The position numbers and the translations under genes are program-made. Below are positions 1 through 10,366 of a stretch of DNA of 64,000 nt, in pieces (within the stretch, counting starts at the first letter, position 1; each line of letters starts with the position of its first letter). The notes beneath the pieces are model-generated. The model searched no databases. It was not told the origin of the DNA and worked only from the letters and a program-made list of their open reading frames with translations. Source of the stretch: Roseivivax marinus (GTDB lineage: Bacteria; Pseudomonadota; Alphaproteobacteria; Rhodobacterales; Rhodobacteraceae); NCBI RefSeq assembly GCF_900109705.1, contig NZ_FOAI01000008.1, positions 124,001 through 188,000 of the forward strand, given 5' to 3'.

Positions 1-663
1 ATCGTCGCGCTGGTGGGCTACACCAACGCCGGCAAGTCGACGCTGTTCAACCGGCTCACCGGGGCCGAGGTGATGGCCAAGGACATGCTTTTCGCGACGC
101 TCGACCCGACCATGCGGGGCGTGAAGCTGGAAAACGGTCCCGAGGTCATCCTGTCGGACACGGTGGGTTTCATCTCGGACCTGCCGACCGAACTGGTCGC
201 GGCCTTCCGCGCCACGCTGGAAGAGGTGCTCGAGGCGGACCTGATCGTGCACGTCCGCGACATCTCGCACCCCAACGCGCAGGAGCAGGCCGACGACGTG
301 CATGCAATCCTCGCCTCGTTGGGCGTGGCCGAAAGCACGCCGCAGATCGAGGTCTGGAACAAGATCGACCAGCTGCCCCCGGACGCGCACGAGGCAGCAC
401 TCACGCGGGCCGAGCGGGTGGACTCGATCTATGCCCTCTCGGCGTGGACCGGCGAGGGAATGGAGCCGCTTCTGAATGGCATCGCGCGGGCGATCGAGGG
501 CGAGAAGATGCACACCGATCTCCACCTCGGCTTCGACGAGGGCCGCAAGCGCGCGTGGCTGTTCGAGCGCGGCCTGATCGTGGACGAGAGCCAGACCGAG
601 GAGGGCTACGACCTCTCGGTGCGCTGGACCGCCAAGGAAGCCGCGCAGTTCGACAAGGTCTGA
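1..663 (+). CDS. hflX: GTPase HflX (3' part, cut by the window edge)
   Basis: The reading frame is open from the first base and ends with TGA at 661-663, so only about 220 C-terminal residues are visible. HflX is a ribosome-associated GTPase that splits stalled 70S ribosomes under stress. Seen here: the G1 P-loop GYTNAGKST at the very start, G3 DTVGF, G4 NKID and a following ALSAWTG that fits G5, then the short C-terminal domain. The N-terminal HflX domain lies off the left edge. The following gene is htpX on the same strand, a typical chromosomal stress-gene setting. The family call is secure; nothing can be said about the start. Confidence 0.95.
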   Translation: MVALVGYTNAGKSTLFNRLTGAEVMAKDMLFATLDPTMRGVKLENGPEVILSDTVGFISDLPTELVAAFRATLEEVLEADLIVHVRDISHPNAQEQADDVHAILASLGVAESTPQIEVWNKIDQLPPDAHEAALTRAERVDSIYALSAWTGEGMEPLLNGIARAIEGEKMHTDLHLGFDEGRKRAWLFERGLIVDESQTEEGYDLSVRWTAKEAAQFDKV

Positions 664-741
664 ACGCGGGTGGCGCCCGGCCTTGGCCGGCGCCCCCCGC
701 GCCCCCATATCTGGCGCGCCACGATCAACGGAGTGGGCGCT

Positions 742-1695
742 ATGGGTTACGTGAAGACCGCCATGCTGATGGCCGCGATGACGGCCTTGTTCCTCGGCAT
801 CGGCTACCTGCTGGGCGGAAGCGGCGGCGCGGTGATCGCGTTCGTGGTCGCGGCCGGCATGAACGCATGGACATGGTGGAACTCGGACAAGGCGGTGCTT
901 CGAATGCACAACGCCCGTCCGGTGGGCGCACAGGATCCCTCGGGACTGTCCGCGATGGTCCGCGATCTCGCCTCGAACGCCGGGATGCCGATGCCCGCGG
1001 TCTACGTGATCGACACGCCGCAACCCAACGCTTTCGCCACCGGGCGCAACCCGGCGAACGCCGCCGTCGCCGTGACCACCGGGCTCATGCGCTCGCTCAG
1101 TCGTGAGGAGTTATCGGGTGTGGTCGCGCACGAGCTGGCCCACATCCGCAACCACGACACCGCGATCATGACGGTGACCGCGACCTTCGCCGGTGCCATC
1201 TCGATGCTGGCGAACTTCGCGCTGTTCTTCGGCGGGCGGCGCGAGGGCGGCCTCGGCATCCTCGGCACGCTGGCGATGATGATCGTGGCGCCGCTGGCCG
1301 CCGCGCTGGTGCAGATGGCGATCAGCCGGACGCGGGAATACGCCGCCGACAAAGCCGGATCCGAGATTTGCGGCAACCCGATGTGGCTGGCGTCGGCGCT
1401 GGCCCGGATCCAGGAGGGCGCCGCTCGGATCGACAACGACACCGCCGAGCGGAACCCGGCGACGGCACACATGTTCATCATCAATCCGCTGCACGCCCAC
1501 AAGCACGACAGCCTGTTCTCGACCCATCCGGCGACCGAAAACCGCATCGCCGCGCTGCGTGAGCTGGCCGGGCAGGATGCTGCGACGCCAGCGCGGCGCG
1601 AGCCCCCGCGCACGCCCGAGATGCGTGCGAGCAACGTTCCCAACACGCGGGGGCGGTCGTCGTCGGGGTCCGGCCCGTCTGGCCCCTGGGGCTGA
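742..1695 (+). CDS. htpX: Protease HtpX (M48 membrane metalloprotease)
   Basis: HtpX is an inner-membrane zinc protease that degrades damaged membrane proteins. The ATG at 742 is chosen because the protein then begins with two predicted membrane helices (residues about 7-24 and 28-45), as in the family; an upstream in-frame start would add an unrelated Arg/Pro-rich leader. The zinc motif HELAH is at residues 130-134 and the third ligand Glu lies in REYAADKAG near residue 199. Further hydrophobic segments follow the HExxH motif (about residues 145-190). The 317-residue length is slightly above the usual 280-300 because of a disordered Pro/Arg/Ser tail. It ends at a terminator shared with convergent katG. 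Confidence 0.95.
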   Translation: MGYVKTAMLMAAMTALFLGIGYLLGGSGGAVIAFVVAAGMNAWTWWNSDKAVLRMHNARPVGAQDPSGLSAMVRDLASNAGMPMPAVYVIDTPQPNAFATGRNPANAAVAVTTGLMRSLSREELSGVVAHELAHIRNHDTAIMTVTATFAGAISMLANFALFFGGRREGGLGILGTLAMMIVAPLAAALVQMAISRTREYAADKAGSEICGNPMWLASALARIQEGAARIDNDTAERNPATAHMFIINPLHAHKHDSLFSTHPATENRIAALRELAGQDAATPARREPPRTPEMRASNVPNTRGRSSSGSGPSGPWG

Positions 1696-1747
1696 GGCAC
1701 GCCCGGCGTGCCCGACCCGTCGGGGCACTGTCCGATTAACCAATGAA

Positions 1748-1779
1748 AAAGGCGCGCGAGGTTGCCCCCGCGCGCCTTT
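1748..1779. terminator. Bidirectional terminator between htpX and katG
   Basis: Perfect 11-bp inverted repeat: AAAGGCGCGCG at 1748-1758 pairs with CGCGCGCCTTT at 1769-1779 across a 10-nt loop. The A run on the left and T run on the right give U tracts on both strands. It sits between the convergent htpX and katG stop codons. Confidence 0.85.
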
Positions 1780-1800
1780 GTTAGTTGGATCGGACCGCGA

Positions 1801-4140
<2,340 letters not shown>

Positions 4141-4378
4141 TTATCAAGGTAGTCGCCGAGGTGGCTTTGCATTTGGCGCGCACCGAGGTAAGCACCGCGC
4201 TTGGCAAGCAGACGCGCACCTCCCAGATGAAGGCCACCGCCTGACGGTAAGACGCACAGGAGCCCCGTATCATGGATCGCGACAGGATCGAGACCGTCCG
4301 CCACGCCGCGCGCCTATCGGTCGCGCCGATGATGGACTGGACTGGTTGATGATAAAAATCAGTAGGTTGAGAGCCGTC

Positions 4379-4397
4379 TTGTGCAATATTTGTGCAA
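4379..4397 (+). promoter_or_regulatory. Direct repeat TTGTGCAA x2, spaced 11 bp
   Basis: TTGTGCAA occurs at 4379-4386 and again at 4390-4397, one helical turn apart. The same core TGTGCAA forms both arms of the inverted repeat at 5013-5038. Shared half-sites suggest one DNA-binding protein, possibly the product of 5040-6107. Confidence 0.35.
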
Positions 4398-5012
4398 CTT
4401 AAAATCGGCTTCTGGCGTGCTCTGTCGGGTGTTCTGCGGTTCAAATAATTTGATCCAATTGCGGCTCGTCCGACAGGGCAAAACCCACATTCGCCTGAAG
4501 ACAATCAAAATGGGCTAACTCCGTACTTGGGAGATGCAGCGCAAAAATTTTAGGTGGGATCAGGGCCGACTTGGGGGTAGTGGTGGTCAGGAAACCGATC
4601 CTCCAAGACTCAAAAGCGCGCCGATGCCAATTTTTTTTGCAGCTTCTTCTTTGAGATATTCTGCTTTCCGTTGATCTCATCAATGGTACCCGCGGTCTTT
4701 ACCCGGCTTCCATAACGCCCGGAAATCAAGCGCAATGTATAGCCCGCTACATGCCAATCTCCGGTGAAATTCTGGAGGCATTAATCGCTGGAGTAAGACT
4801 CTAACAGGGTCATGAAAATCAATCGTTCGCATTCAAAAGTGTCATGGATAAAGGACCGTTTACAAACGAATGCAAGCAAGTGTTTTCTCATTGTGCCGAT
4901 GCACAATCCCCTGGTTTCCTTGCATTGATCGCGATCTGAAAGGTTCCGTCGGCAGTCGCGCGCACGTAATGTGTAAAGAGCATTGTCGACGGTCACAAAA
5001 CAGCTTGGGTAA

Positions 5013-5038
5013 TGTGCAAATATTCTGTATTTTGCACA
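5013..5038. promoter_or_regulatory. Inverted repeat TGTGCAAA-N10-TTTGCACA
   Basis: Perfect 8-bp arms (5013-5020 and 5031-5038) separated by 10 nt, ending two bases before the ATG at 5040. The position over the ribosome-binding and start region fits an autoregulatory operator for the downstream putative DNA-binding protein. Confidence 0.5.
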
Positions 5039-5039
5039 T

Positions 5040-6107
5040 ATGATGCCACAATCGACTATTATTCCTGAAGATTTCGACGAACCCCTCGACATCGGAGAGG
5101 GGGATGAGGATGCTTCGGAAGAAGTTCTCTGGTACCTGCCGGGCCCGATCGAAGAGGAACCGGATTACCGGCCTCCCGGACCTCGGGCGGGACAGCCGGA
5201 AAAGGGCCTCATTGATGACTGGGCAAGGGCCGAAGCGGATCAGGCTGCGCTTCTGGCAAGGGTGGCCGGGCGCTTGGGTGCGCTCGATGACCGATTGGCT
5301 CGCGCGCCCAAAGGCTGGCTGCATAGGTTGGCACTGATCGAGGCGGCAGACCTGAGCTGGTTTGCAGGAGATCGCGTAGGCCCGGATCGTCTGGCGCTAT
5401 GGATTTCTATGCGCCTGTCAGGCGCACAAGATGACCCAAATGCCTTGGCGCGAATTGGATGGGCCGTTCGGCGACTGACAGGCGGTCCTGACCCGATAGT
5501 CGATATCGCAGCCTTCCTCGACCGCCGCGATCCTGAAAACATCGATGAAAATGCCGAGCGCTTCGACGATCGCGCGAGCGGTTGGCTGGATTTGATGAAA
5601 CAGGCCGCCGATCTTCATCCGATCACCCGCGCCTGCATGGGGTTTCATCTCTGGAGTCTTGCGGGCCTTGGGCAGCAGGGCGATCGGGTGGAAGCAGCGG
5701 TCACGGCCGCGCGCATCGCGGCTAGCGAGGGAAACGGGGCAATTTTCGCACCGTTGGCAATGGGCGGGGCAGGGGGCCTGCGCGCGAGTGGGCCATCGGC
5801 AGAGCGCCTTAAACAATGGCTCGAGGGGATGCAGACAGCTATCCTCATGGCGATGCGGCGCCTCGACGATATCCAATCATGGTCAGCGAAGGCCAAAGCA
5901 GAGATGTCAACGCTCTCAGGCAAGACACCGCCGGTCCTGAGCGCCCTGCTGACCGAATGGCCCCTCGTTTCCGCCCCGATGGCCGAAATGTGGATCGGTG
6001 CTAGCCGCGCCACCGCTCAACGCAATCTCGCCTGGATGGAAGCGAAGGGTCTAATCCGTGAAGTGACGGGGCAGGGACGGTTTCGGATGTGGAGTATTGC
6101 GATTTAG
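5040..6107 (+). CDS. DUF1612/HTH_13-like putative DNA-binding protein
   Basis: 355-residue protein resembling the rhizobial/rhodobacterial plasmid family with a DUF1612 domain followed by a C-terminal helix-turn-helix. The N-terminus (residues 1-60) is very acidic and Pro-rich; the middle is alpha-helical with conserved WLHRLALIEA-type segments; the C-terminal 50 residues, from PLVSAPMAEMWIGASRATAQ onward, read as a winged-helix motif. Members of this family are commonly found on repABC plasmids and genomic islands, and their function is unknown. The start overlaps the end of an inverted-repeat operator. The next gene is convergent. The family call is from memory of conserved patterns and is moderately sure; a regulatory role is inferred. 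Confidence 0.6.
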   Translation: MMPQSTIIPEDFDEPLDIGEGDEDASEEVLWYLPGPIEEEPDYRPPGPRAGQPEKGLIDDWARAEADQAALLARVAGRLGALDDRLARAPKGWLHRLALIEAADLSWFAGDRVGPDRLALWISMRLSGAQDDPNALARIGWAVRRLTGGPDPIVDIAAFLDRRDPENIDENAERFDDRASGWLDLMKQAADLHPITRACMGFHLWSLAGLGQQGDRVEAAVTAARIAASEGNGAIFAPLAMGGAGGLRASGPSAERLKQWLEGMQTAILMAMRRLDDIQSWSAKAKAEMSTLSGKTPPVLSALLTEWPLVSAPMAEMWIGASRATAQRNLAWMEAKGLIREVTGQGRFRMWSIAI

Positions 6108-6176
6108 GCCGACCAGCGGCCAGTCGAAATCTGTTCCAGTTTCGAGCGCTCTGATTACAGATTATCCTTTATTGCA

Positions 6177-6737
6177 TCACCCCAAAGTCAGCACCATCTC
6201 CTCCGAGAGCGACAAGTCCGGAATATGCAGGTTCTCAGGTGCCGGGCCTTTGCGAATGCGCCCAGCCGCGTCATAATGGGAACCGTGACAGGGGCAGAAC
6301 CAACCCCCGAAATCCCCCGCCCCATCCCCCAGAGGGACACAGCCCAGATGGGTACAGACACCGATCATGACCAGATATGCCTCGTGACCCGCAATGGCCC
6401 GGTTCTCATCGCTTGCCAGCGCATCGTCGGGCAGATTTGGGTTGCGCGCCGAGCTGTCAGGCAGGTCAGAGACCGCCTGTGCCCGAGCCTGAGCCATTTC
6501 TGCCTCCGTTCGATGACGGATAAAGACAGGTTTTCCGCGCCAGTTGACGGTCAATTGCGTTCCGGGCGCGAGATCGGAAATATCAACAGTGATCTGTGCC
6601 AAGGCGCGGACATCGGCGGAGGGGTTCATCTGGTTCACCAGTGGCCAGAGCGCAGCCCCTGTTGCCACGACCCCTGCCCCGGCCGTTGCGTAATACAGGA
6701 AATCCCTGCGGGCGGTATTCTCTGACGCTTCCATCAT
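6177..6737 (-). CDS. Orphan Rieske iron-sulfur protein (bc1-type PetA-like)
   Basis: 186-residue Rieske [2Fe-2S] protein of the ubiquinol-cytochrome c reductase type. It has a twin-arginine-like N-terminus ([12 protein letters not shown]) with one anchoring helix at about residues 12-32, and both cluster-binding boxes, CTHLGC and CPCHGSH. In a bc1 complex it transfers electrons from ubiquinol to cytochrome c1, but no cytochrome b or c1 gene is adjacent. It stands alone behind a CueR-type promoter whose -10 lies 6 nt from the ATG, so the transcript may be leaderless. It could swap into the host bc1 complex during metal stress or serve another electron route. The two consecutive ATGs at 6737 and 6734 cannot be separated. 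Confidence 0.9.
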   Translation of the reverse strand: MMEASENTARRDFLYYATAGAGVVATGAALWPLVNQMNPSADVRALAQITVDISDLAPGTQLTVNWRGKPVFIRHRTEAEMAQARAQAVSDLPDSSARNPNLPDDALASDENRAIAGHEAYLVMIGVCTHLGCVPLGDGAGDFGGWFCPCHGSHYDAAGRIRKGPAPENLHIPDLSLSEEMVLTLG

Positions 6738-6743
6738 CGGGCA

Positions 6744-6774
6744 TGTGTCCGTGCCTCCCGCGCTGGAAGGTCAA
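6744..6774 (-). promoter_or_regulatory. CueR-type promoter of the Rieske gene
   Basis: On the minus strand: -35 TTGACC (6769-6774), a 19-nt spacer beginning TTCCAGCGCGGGAGG, and -10 GACACA (6744-6749). The overlong 19-nt spacer with a CCAG half-site immediately after the -35 is the hallmark of MerR/CueR-activated promoters. Confidence 0.7.
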
Positions 6775-6840
6775 CACGCGAGATGTAACGTTTTGTCAGC
6801 GCACCTCTCTACGGATCATCAAACAGGCCTTGTCGGCGCA

Positions 6841-7365
6841 TTAATGGTGCGGGCCCGCGCCTTTTGCCATCATGAGGTGGTGCTCCTGGTGATGCGCCCC
6901 GATGGTCATCAGACCAAAGAAACCAAGTCCCTGAATCTGCGCGGCATCGCCATCGACACTGAGCGCCACGCCATCTTCTAAGTCCTCTGTCACAACGTCC
7001 CAGCCGGTCTCGGCCGCGAGAAAGGGCGCATGAGCGGGCACCATGGCGCGGATGGCCTCGAGAACACGGGGGGTGCCCCGAATCTCGAACCGGGCCCCTT
7101 CCGGCCGCAGGGTGCGGGCGACCACGGCCTCTTGGGTCAGAAGGTCCATATCGACCAGATGGCGGCGCAATCCGTCAATATCGACCCGCTCCCAATCCGT
7201 CTCGGGATCGGCCTGCAGGATCGTTACGATTTCCGCCAAGGCGGCAAAGGCCGATTGCCCGGTTTCCTGCGGTCCGCCCATGTCGTGACCAGCCGCGGAA
7301 TTGGCGTGCTGCGCGGCCACGGGTGCGGCCATCACTATGGCAAGGACGAAGGGAATGAGACGCAT
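6841..7365 (-). CDS. Exported His-rich protein of unknown function
   Basis: 174 residues with a clear signal peptide (MRLIPFVLAIVMAAPVAAQ) and a His-rich C-terminus (AHHQEHHLMMAKGAGPHH) that could bind metal. I do not recognise the family. The ATG at 7365 is preferred over an upstream TTG because AAGGACC sits just before it and the signal peptide then starts cleanly. The gene is divergent from the Fnr-class regulator; the Fnr-like box at 7425-7442 lies 60 bp upstream, so both may share control. It has no Cys and therefore no haem site. Confidence 0.65.
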   Translation of the reverse strand: MRLIPFVLAIVMAAPVAAQHANSAAGHDMGGPQETGQSAFAALAEIVTILQADPETDWERVDIDGLRRHLVDMDLLTQEAVVARTLRPEGARFEIRGTPRVLEAIRAMVPAHAPFLAAETGWDVVTEDLEDGVALSVDGDAAQIQGLGFFGLMTIGAHHQEHHLMMAKGAGPHH

Positions 7366-7424
7366 GGACAGGTCCTTCAATGGGGTGGTGTCATGTTTAC
7401 GCTAGCAGGGGCGGATGCATCGTA

Positions 7425-7442
7425 ATATGATTTCAATCATAT
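7425..7442. promoter_or_regulatory. Fnr/Crp-type operator overlapping a start codon
   Basis: Perfect inverted repeat ATATGATT-TC-AATCATAT. Its core TGAT-N4-ATCA is the Fnr-class consensus. It covers the first bases of the regulator gene that starts at 7441, suggesting autorepression, and lies about 60 bp upstream of the divergent 6841-7365 gene. A second palindrome, TATGATCATA, follows at 7456-7465. Confidence 0.65.
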
Positions 7443-8007
7443 GTTGCCAAACCCCTATGATCATATCCCGAGCTCAGCCCTGCGCCCAATCTCCGGCGCG
7501 GTTGGAGATACCGTATTTCACCAAGGCGACCCCACCCACGGTCTCTATGTCGTGCAAACCGGGCGCGTGCATCTCGAGCGGGTCGGTCCAGATGGCGAGC
7601 GGTTCATCATCCACCGTGCCCAAGCCGGAACAAGCTTTGCCGAAGCTTCGGTGTTTTCGGAGGTCTATCATTGCGACGCAGTCATTGTTGAGGCCGGGGC
7701 GCTGATCCGGATCGACAAGGCTTCCGTATTGGCCGCTTTTGCCGACCCGGCATTTGCCCGCGCCTATGGCCGTCAGGCGGCTCAACAGATACAGGCGCAG
7801 CGACAGATGCTGGAGATCGTCGGCATTCGGCGCGCAGAGGACCGGGTGATGGCAGGGTTGATCGCAGGCTTGCTCGAAGGCTCCATCGTCGAGTTTGCCG
7901 CTCGGTTACAATTGAGCCATGAGGCGACCTACAGGGCGCTGCGAAAGCTTGTGCAAGACGGACGGGTCATGAACCCGTCCCGCGGGATCTATCACCTGCA
8001 CCCATGA
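7441..8007 (+). CDS. Crp/Fnr-family transcriptional regulator
   Basis: 188 residues, a little shorter than typical Crp (about 210). Residues 20-90 form the cyclic-nucleotide-binding-type beta barrel (GDTVFHQGDPTHGLYVVQTG), followed by a long dimerisation helix and a C-terminal HTH (AARLQLSHEATYRALRKL). The N-terminal Cys cluster of oxygen-sensing Fnr is absent (only one Cys), so the signal is unknown. The ATG at 7441 has no clear Shine-Dalgarno and is overlapped by an Fnr-like palindrome, consistent with autoregulation. Start choice is uncertain. Confidence 0.8.
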   Translation: MLPNPYDHIPSSALRPISGAVGDTVFHQGDPTHGLYVVQTGRVHLERVGPDGERFIIHRAQAGTSFAEASVFSEVYHCDAVIVEAGALIRIDKASVLAAFADPAFARAYGRQAAQQIQAQRQMLEIVGIRRAEDRVMAGLIAGLLEGSIVEFAARLQLSHEATYRALRKLVQDGRVMNPSRGIYHLHP

Positions 8008-8012
8008 CCTGA

Positions 8013-8465
8013 TCAGCTGTGGCTCGCGAAGACCGAGGTCGCGCCGTCGGAGCCAACAAGCAAGGTGTCAAAAGCGTCACCGGCCCCGGAACCGCCCATG
8101 CCGGGCGAACTCATCGGCATGCGGGGGACAGTCAAACCGCGCGCCATCGGTTGCTCTGCTAGCAGCCGCGTGATGTCCGCGGCAGGCACGTGGCCCTCGA
8201 TAAAATAGTCGCCCACGACCGCCGTGTGACATCCAGCAAGTTCCGGTGCAATTTGCAGCCGATCTTTGAACGCATAAAGCGCATCCTGATCGACGTCCTG
8301 CGCCTCGACCGCGAAGCCCGCTTGCCGGACATGATCGGCCCAAGCGGTGCAGCATCCGCAGGTGGGGCTTTTCAGGACTTTAATGACCGGTTCCGTGTTG
8401 GCCAGTGCTCGCAGGGGGAGTGTGGCAGCCGCTCCGGCCAGCAAGAACGTACGTCGTTTCATCAT
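8013..8465 (-). CDS. DUF411 periplasmic metal-binding protein (first copy)
   Basis: 150 residues with a Tat-like signal (MKRRTFLLAGAAATLPL) followed by the DUF411 core: SPTCGCCTAW with paired cysteines, then GCHTAVVGDYFIEGHVPAAD with a Cys/His set. DUF411 proteins accompany copper-resistance genes and are thought to bind copper in the periplasm; their activity is not established. An AAGGAA Shine-Dalgarno precedes tandem ATGs at 8465/8462. A second DUF411 gene lies at 52648-53106. The C-terminal tail is Met/Gly-rich (MPMSSPGMGGSG). Confidence 0.85.
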   Translation of the reverse strand: MMKRRTFLLAGAAATLPLRALANTEPVIKVLKSPTCGCCTAWADHVRQAGFAVEAQDVDQDALYAFKDRLQIAPELAGCHTAVVGDYFIEGHVPAADITRLLAEQPMARGLTVPRMPMSSPGMGGSGAGDAFDTLLVGSDGATSVFASHS

Positions 8466-8556
8466 GTGTTCCTTTTTGAGTTACCCGAGACCCTAGAACT
8501 GTGTTTTCGAGAGTCCGTAGGCTGTTCCTGCTTGTCGGCGTGAGGGCGGATGTATC

Positions 8557-8709
8557 CAGGGCGTGTCCGCTTGCTGGCCCGCGAAGGGGCTGGATCAACA
8601 TCCTGTCGACCCAGAGGTCGCGCGTCGTGCGAAACTGCTCGATACCGATCGTCATTCCCTCGTGGCCCTTCGCGGGCTGGGCTACGTAAGTACCCATGAG
8701 GCGGTCCCA
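8557..8709 (-). pseudogene. Detached C-terminal part of the sterol desaturase-like gene
   Basis: In the same frame as the upstream CDS, directly after its TGA at 8710-8712, the translation continues WDRLMGTYVAQPAKGHEGM and onward to about PASGHAL near 8557. This matches the normal C-terminus of this desaturase-like family, where NLP is followed by WWDRLFGTY. A TGG to TGA change therefore separates this piece from the body of the gene. Confidence 0.75.
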
Positions 8710-9372
8710 TCACGGCAGGTTGAAGCCGTAGTTTGAGTTGGTTTCGCGCGGATCGACAGAATAATGCACGCGGTGCATGTCGGGTGTGACGACGATCCAT
8801 CTGAGCCACCGGTCGACCGGTCTCGGCAGGTTGATGTTGGCATGGTTGAAGAGGGCAGTGGCGTTGAGGATGATCTCGAACAACAAAACCGCGACGGCGG
8901 GCGGACCAAGCGCTGCCACCAGGGCGAGCTTGATCGCCATCGAGATGAGGATCTCAATCGGATGGAAGCGTAATCCAGTGGTTGCGTCGAAGTCGAGATC
9001 CGCATGGTGCATCCGGTGCAGGCGCCACAGGGCCGGGACGGCGTGGAACATGACATGTTGCAGATAGATCGCCAGATCGAGCAGCAGCATGGACAGGATC
9101 ACAGCCAACCCGAAAGGAGCCTCGATAATGTTGAACAGGCCCCAGCCCCGCTCCTCGGCCAGGACCGCCAGACCGACGGCCAGGATTGGGAAAGACAACC
9201 GGAGGATCGCGGTATCGATCACGACAAGTGCCAGGTTGTTCGACCAACGGATGACACGCGGAATGTCACGCCGCCGACGCGGGGCGGCGAGTTCCCAAAG
9301 CGCCATGGCGGCCAGCACACTCAAAAACGCCGTCAGACGAATCTCCGGCTCTGCGGCTAGTATTATGTCCAT
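8710..9372 (-). CDS. Sterol desaturase/fatty acid hydroxylase-like membrane protein, truncated by a nonsense codon
   Basis: 220 residues of a di-iron membrane hydroxylase-superfamily protein. Four or more hydrophobic segments are visible, with His boxes HVMFH, HRMHH and a later MHRVHYSVD, which bind the di-iron centre. The gene stops at TGA 8710-8712 where relatives have Trp; the frame stays open and homologous for about 50 more codons. All His boxes are upstream of the stop, so activity may survive. It is the last gene of the minus-strand operon after the CDF transporter (gap of 6 nt from the ATG, or 3 nt from a GTG at 9375). The substrate is unknown. Confidence 0.75.
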   Translation of the reverse strand: MDIILAAEPEIRLTAFLSVLAAMALWELAAPRRRRDIPRVIRWSNNLALVVIDTAILRLSFPILAVGLAVLAEERGWGLFNIIEAPFGLAVILSMLLLDLAIYLQHVMFHAVPALWRLHRMHHADLDFDATTGLRFHPIEILISMAIKLALVAALGPPAVAVLLFEIILNATALFNHANINLPRPVDRWLRWIVVTPDMHRVHYSVDPRETNSNYGFNLP

Positions 9373-9378
9373 CACAGT

Positions 9379-10365
9379 CTACGGCCCTTCTGTGTTAGGG
9401 CTTGGGTGCGGATGCGCATCTCGCACATCAGTCTTTTCTTGCGCAGCCTTTGCAGCCGCTATCTGGACTATATCAAGATCCCGCGCGTGGCGCTCGTCGA
9501 GACACTCTGTTTCGAGCTGCAGCGTGACCATGTGAAACCCATGCTGTTCCGTCAGCCGCCGATAGGCCCTGTTCAGCAAATCCGCGGCCTCGGCGGGTGA
9601 CTGATGGCGGATATGGGCGGAAAACGCGTGTTTGCCGCTGGTCAGCGTCCAGGCATGCACATGGTGAACATCCAGAACCCCGTCCTGCCCGTTCAGGTCC
9701 GCTGTTACAGCGTCGAGATCCGTTCCCTCGGGCGTGCCTTCCATGAGAATGTGGACCGCTTCCTTGATTACGCCCACAGAGGCCCAGAGGAGAACCACCC
9801 CGAACGCCATGCCGAGAATCGGGTCAATCGCCAGAAAGCCGGTGAACTCGATCACAAGGGCGGTGACGATGATCAGGAGGCTGCCGACAAAGGTCTGGAT
9901 GATGTGCCAGAGCGCGCCACGGGCATTCAGATCGTCCTTGCTCGATTGCCACATCAGCGCCAGAGAGACCACTTCCGTGACCAGGCCCCCGAAGGCGACC
10001 CAAAGCATGGGGCCTGTGGCCAGGTGGATCGGGTCTCCGAGCCGCATCGCGCCCATCCAGATCACCAGAAGCGCCATGCCGAGAAGAAAGCCGCCATTCA
10101 CCAGCGCCCCGATGATTTCGGCGCGGTACCATCCGAAACTGCGCGTCGAATCCGCTGGACGGCGCGCAATCCGCTGCGCGGTGATGGCCACGAGAACGCC
10201 GCCAACCGCCGACAGGGTGTGAAACGCATCCGACAGGACGGCAATCGAGCCAGTCCAGAGCCCGACGGCCAGTTCAATCACGAAGTAGACGCCGGTGAGC
10301 CAGGCCGAAATCACAAGGGCCTTGCCGGAACTCGGCATGTGCCCGGCGTGAGAATGACTGGCCAT
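9379..10365 (-). CDS. Cation diffusion facilitator (CDF) metal efflux protein
   Basis: 328-residue CDF transporter exporting divalent metal (Zn, Co, Cd or Ni) in exchange for protons. Six predicted helices; the transport site resembles SDAFHTL in helix 2 and a later WHIIQTFVG region. The cytosolic domain contains the HHVHAWTL motif, and the C-terminal tail is His-rich (AHPHPSPN). The ATG at 10365 is chosen for its GGAGGAGAG ribosome-binding site and the His-containing N-terminus MASHSHAGH; a longer frame adds a basic leader overlapping the upstream gene. It begins 2 nt after the VTT-protein stop, so the two are co-transcribed. Confidence 0.9.
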   Translation of the reverse strand: MASHSHAGHMPSSGKALVISAWLTGVYFVIELAVGLWTGSIAVLSDAFHTLSAVGGVLVAITAQRIARRPADSTRSFGWYRAEIIGALVNGGFLLGMALLVIWMGAMRLGDPIHLATGPMLWVAFGGLVTEVVSLALMWQSSKDDLNARGALWHIIQTFVGSLLIIVTALVIEFTGFLAIDPILGMAFGVVLLWASVGVIKEAVHILMEGTPEGTDLDAVTADLNGQDGVLDVHHVHAWTLTSGKHAFSAHIRHQSPAEAADLLNRAYRRLTEQHGFHMVTLQLETECLDERHARDLDIVQIAAAKAAQEKTDVRDAHPHPSPNTEGP

Positions 10366-10366
10366 A

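Noticed and set aside
4441-4683. 80-codon minus-strand frame in the junction region
   Set aside because: No ribosome-binding site, no recognisable domain, and composition unlike the surrounding genes.
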